From Ophioderma brevispina (Eukaryota; Echinodermata; Ophiuroidea; Amphilepidida; Ophiodermatidae): a DNA stretch of 64,000 nt. The stretch's first letter is position 1. Each line of letters starts with the position of its first letter. Of the stretch, positions 60,380 through 64,000 are shown piece by piece. Location: NCBI GenBank assembly GCA_023653785.1, contig JAMKCH010010124.1, positions 62,001 to 126,000 on the forward strand, read 5' to 3'. Under the pieces are notes generated by a model. That model had not been told where the DNA came from and searched no databases. It worked only from the letters and a program-made list of their open reading frames with translations. The translations under genes and the position numbers were made by a program.

Positions 60380-61470
60380 GTGATCGGTGCCTATTGTATC
60401 CCTCCCCCTCCCATCGATGATACCGATAGTCCTCGAGAAGTAAGCTCGGTCCCCCCCCCCCGACAACTGCCTGGTTCTGTTGGTGGCCCCATGGGGCCGG
60501 CTCAGCTGTGGTCCCACCGGTCTTCTAGACTGCAGTGGGGACTAGGTGGTGCTGCTAGTAGCGTCTCCGCCGATGCGTCCGTCCCGGACGTTTGTTAAAA
60601 CAAAAAAAAAAACACCAATCCGCGCTCCTCAAACTGGACTGTCTGGCCGCATTTCCGCTAACAATAACCTCAGGCTGTACTTTCTGAACAGGCTGCCGCG
60701 CTCGCTGCTTAGGCAAGGGAGGAAGTCAACTAGAATAATGATTCTCGACGCTGCTGGGTCTATAGATGTTGTCAGTCAATCGATCGATTGATCTGCTGTC
60801 TGCTTCTGTAGGGCATATCGGGGATTTCTAACGGATTTCCCTTGGGGTTTGGGCGTCCAAACCGTCAAGTGGCTACCGCACCGCGATTGGGGGGCCTCCA
60901 TGAGTAGTCTCCTAATAGCCCAAGCCTCATGAATCTGCCGAAGGGCGTGTTTTCGGTTCGGCTCCCGGTTGGTTCACTCGTTCCGGAGTGGGATCTTCCG
61001 CTAGTTCTCCAGTTCTTAGGGAATTCAACCACTGCGATGGCCAGTATCCGGGACTAGGAAGACGGCCCTTCTGGTGGCATTCGCTTCCTTCGAGGGGGTT
61101 CCGAAATACATACCTTGTTCATTGAACAGGCTCACCCGGCGGTGGTCGAAGGACCGCGGCGTGTCCCATCCCACGCTAAGATCAGACTCTGTCCTTTCAC
61201 AACACCGTGCCAGTTTTCTCTCCCGGACCTGCCTTGGATGCGGGACGGTCGAAGAAACCCTGGTGCCCCGGTCAGGGCACTAAATGGTACCAAGCAAGCA
61301 TCTTGAAGGGCTCCTGGAAGACATAACAGCTTTTCATCTAGACGCCCCCAACCCATATGGTCCAGTATCGAGGACCCAGCCGCTGGGTTGCCTCAACAAT
61401 CCGTAGCGCACACCGACAACATCACAATCAGTTGGGTCGCTCTCGGTTAGGTAACAGCTACAAAAATGCA
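60380..61470 (+). mobile_element. Second DIRS-like remnant: end of RT/RNase H plus tyrosine recombinase
   Basis: A GC-rich block with no intact frame. Pieces in order match the same protein region as the element at 18400-19440: AYCIPPPPIDD (near 60390), MGPAQLWSHRSSRL (near 60495), NPRSS and FLNRLPRSLLRQGRKSTR (60620-60735), PEWDLPLVLQFLG (near 60985), a GGxLVAFAS-like stretch (61065-61085), APVRALNG (near 61265) and RWVASTIRSAHTD (near 61385). The order and spacing are those of a DIRS/Ngaro-type recombinase. It is more eroded than the 16.6 kb copy and lacks the RT core. Confidence 0.65.
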
Positions 61471-61559
61471 TTTTGAGTTGCCCCCTCTGTACAAACTGCA
61501 ATATTTTAGTGTTTTTTATGGCACCGCCCATCGTTGATTTTCTAATTGCCTAAGGGTAC

Positions 61560-61990
61560 AAGTTTACATCCATCTTAATATATATTATACCTATTCGAGA
61601 TATATAATCAGATAGAAAAATCTAAACGTGTATGTTGGGTTGATCTCTCTGTGAAAGTGCATTTTCGGGTTTCTGCTTTTAAAAATGGCGGCCAGCTTGT
61701 ATTTCTCAAATTAATAAAGCGTGCCTTCCAGATACCTTTAATTTTACATTTCCACCCTCTCTACCTCAAACATAAGATTATTAAAAAAAAAACATTAACA
61801 GCATTTTTTTGGGGTGTCCTTGCCCATGGAAACTTCAATTTTGGGGTTTTTTACAGTGAAATGGCGGCCATCTTGATTCTCAAATTGCCCCAGGGTGGCA
61901 ATTTTACAACCCCCGGATTCCATTATATACCTTTCAAAAGATATAATCAGCTGATAAAAAAACTTTATCAGAGATTTTCATCTACTCCTC
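61560..61990 (+). repeat. Two direct copies of the GGCGGCCATCTTG-core repeat
   Basis: Copies near 61600-61745 and 61845-61990 each have AAATGGCGGCC, TTGATTCTCAAATT or its variant, and TATATAATCAG. A 175-codon frame runs through both and into the following MITE; it is the longest in the window but is repeat-derived. Confidence 0.6.
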
Positions 61991-62107
61991 CCCCGCTGCT
62001 GGACTATATGGCCGCAAAGCAGTCACGGAATTGGAATAAATATATAACGGTACTACACATTCACAAGGATAGTCAATTATACAATATTGGACTCCCTAGA
62101 TCAAGCC

Positions 62108-62367
62108 CGTACGCAGGGTGGTGGGGGTGCGGGGGTTTCGGTCCGCCCCGCCCAAATTCCACAAGGGGGAAAAAGTAGTCCACTTTTTGGCTGATTTTTT
62201 GATAAAAAGGTCCAAAAGGTAGAGAAAATACGGCGAAAAAGTCCACATTCTGGTGATGAGATCTTCAAACGTCCAAACAGACCATTTTAGGGGGTTTAGG
62301 TGGCATTTTTCCAAAAACGGTCCACTTTTTCGAAGACCCCACCCCCCGGAAAAAATTCCTGCGTTCG
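62108..62367. mobile_element. MITE with CGTACGCAGG / CCTGCGTTCG ends
   Basis: Terminal inverted repeats CGTACGCAGG and CCTGCGTTCG with a G-rich subterminal left side and C-rich right side. Internal TCCACTTTTT motifs occur near both ends. It belongs with 12484-12741. Confidence 0.75.
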
Positions 62368-62394
62368 GGGCGGCGGCGTGCCCTGCCCTAGATA

Positions 62395-62580
62395 AATCCC
62401 TATATCCCTTAATCCTTAAATGTCATTTTTTGCCACTTCCGGCTCCACGGAGCGGTCCCCTACCTTAATTGTGTTTAGTGAAAATTTGCTCCCTAGATCA
62501 CCAAGACAATACAGCTACCTCTCTTTTTTCGGCGAGGGTCAGTTGTAGTCTTTTTCTCTAGGACGTAAAGGGATACATAA
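62395..62580. mobile_element. Half copy of the 39093-39465 foldback MITE
   Basis: Follows the left arm: ATCCCTTAATCCTTAAATG, TTTTTTGCCACTT, GGAGCGGTCCCCTACCTT, CTCTTTTTTCGGCGAGGGTCAG, CTAGGACGTAAAGGGATA. The second arm is missing. Confidence 0.75.
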
Positions 62581-63865
62581 GGCACGGTGACTAGCATAGT
62601 TTGTAGAAACGTGAACTAATACCACTCTGTAAAATGGCTGAATCGTGATCCCCTTGGACGTGTTTTATACTCCGTTATCATATATACACTGAACGAAACT
62701 ATTCGCGTCTGCATTTATGCCTCAAACAGGCGTCTACAAGTTCCATTGAGTATAACTCTAACCAAATCGCAACCCATTTTTTCCCTTTGATGCACTAGTC
62801 GGGTATTGTGCAAAGGAGACGGTTCGAGATCTTGACCTGGGCAAAAGAAGACACTTTGGTTTTTATTATCACAAAAGAGCACGCAGTCGCGCGCACCGAT
62901 CTCCTTTTACAGATAGAATAATGAAAGGGTATTGAAATGTGCAAAAGAGACCTTCTGACCTCAGATTTTGATGTCGACCACCGATTTTCCAGCAATCTAG
63001 ATGAGCTTGCTACCCACCCTTGCTAATAAATCGGTTGGCACTGAACGTGGTGAATATGACCAACTAGCGGACTCTACAGGTCACGACTTTTAACATTAGC
63101 TACAGTAGCAAACTTTAACACGGCAAATCAGTTTTAGCGGGAACGAAATAATACTGGCGTACATAAATACTAGCCGCGCTAAAATTGCTTAGGGCCGTAA
63201 AAACCATACTCCCTCAGAAAATACAATTAAGTTAATTGAAAATTGAGGATTTAGATCCAATGAGCAAACTCATAGACTGAACCAATGAACGTTGATAAAG
63301 ACCCATTCAAGCTGGGGACTGAATAACTTCTAGTTTATTAAACTACATTATGTGTGCGAAATGCTCAGTATGTTAGCAAGCGAGATTCTCCTGATCTTAG
63401 TTGTTTCGAGCCATTTCCCTTGCCGAGGTAGTCGAGAGGTGATAAACTTAACGCATGAGAGATTGGCATGTTGATGTGGTCAATTAAATCGAACAACTGC
63501 CAGGATTATTATCACTTGGGTCCCTAATACAATTTCACATTTCTAACTCTACCCAAGCCACTTTGAAACACTCTTTTCAGGGTTCTATTCCTACAACCGC
63601 CAGAGATCCTTGGCTCACTGCCACGCGTGCAATGGCTACGTAAGGAATTATTATATTCACCAAGCTTGTGGTGTCCATACTGCTGTGTCACTAGCGCGTT
63701 ACCGCCAACACGCACAATACTGGCAAAAATGTTGGCATTTTGGTCATGCAACGTCCTCAAGCAATATGTCATTTATATAGTTTGGAAGCCATTTTAAAAA
63801 CTATTTTTTTGCCAATCCGCTTTTCCTTCTTGCATAATAATCATACTATTGGTGTCGTTTTCGTT
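62581..63865. other. No gene seen
   Basis: No repeat or coding signal noticed. Confidence 0.5.
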
Positions 63866-63962
63866 CATAACAGAAAATATCGCCCTCGCACAGAAAATAT
63901 TGAGCTCGTACCTTCGACTCGCCCGATATTTGATCTATGCTCGGGGATATTTTTTCTGTTAT
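63866..63962. repeat. Hairpin with ATAACAGAAAATATC arms
   Basis: ATAACAGAAAATATCGCCC pairs with GGGGATATTTTTTCTGTTAT; inner GAAAATATTGAGC faces GCCCGATATTTGATC. Likely a small MITE at the window edge. Confidence 0.6.
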
Positions 63963-64000
63963 AACCTCAAGCCATCCAATATTATATAACTATCGTAGCG

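Noticed and set aside
61651..62178. 175-codon plus-strand frame, the longest in the window
   Set aside because: It runs through two copies of a GGCGGCCATCTTG repeat and into an adjoining MITE; the peptide mirrors the repeat duplication and has no family motif.

Overview
This is a repeat-dense, AT-rich animal genomic window. The one host gene I can support is a two-exon secreted cystine-knot antagonist of the sclerostin/SOSTDC1 family: coding exon 1 at 26066-26309, a 2.5 kb phase-1 intron, and coding exon 2 at 28817-29274, all on the plus strand. A spliced metazoan developmental gene, DIRS-like tyrosine-recombinase retroelements, CR1/Jockey-like LINE remnants and many inverted-repeat DNA elements fit an outbred marine invertebrate. 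A deuterostome (echinoderm, hemichordate or cephalochordate) is my best guess, but the species cannot be fixed from sequence alone.

Left part (1-12.4 kb): no gene. It holds foldback or terminal-inverted-repeat elements at 1675-2387, 2641-4813 (TA target, with a further inverted repeat inside), 5060-5796 (TTAA target, with CRE palindromes), 9343-9831 (8-bp target duplication, inserted in a smaller palindromic element) and 12141-12389 (TTAA target). Next (12.4-21.4 kb) comes a dispersed repeat present as an inverted partial copy and two direct copies. The second direct copy is split by a 4.5 kb insertion at a TA site (15678-20216), whose middle is a nearly full-length but decayed DIRS-like element (about 16600-19570). 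Copy 1 preserves the empty site.

Middle (21.4-40 kb): a 5'-truncated LINE on the minus strand (22989-24022), the SOSTDC1-like gene, a tandem duplication at 30427-31847 in which each copy carries a different insertion, another direct duplication at 32576-33996, and several tandem arrays, microsatellites and MITEs. Right part (40-64 kb): a 3.2 kb foldback element with arms of about 450 bp (40053-43208), two LINE fragments in opposite orientation joined near 45364, a third LINE tail at 48860-49335, a 51/52-bp tandem array interrupted by a 295-bp TTAA element (51987-52850), a mariner-like 995-bp element (55514-56508), and a second, shorter DIRS-like remnant (60380-61470).

Every transposon coding region seen here is broken by stops and frameshifts, so none looks active. 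No rRNA, convincing tRNA, CRISPR or operon structure is present. I did not find a clear new biological system. The most informative material is the set of filled/empty insertion-site pairs, the large coding-poor foldback elements and the family of TTAA-targeting MITEs. Boundaries of repeats were read by eye and may be off by several bases.
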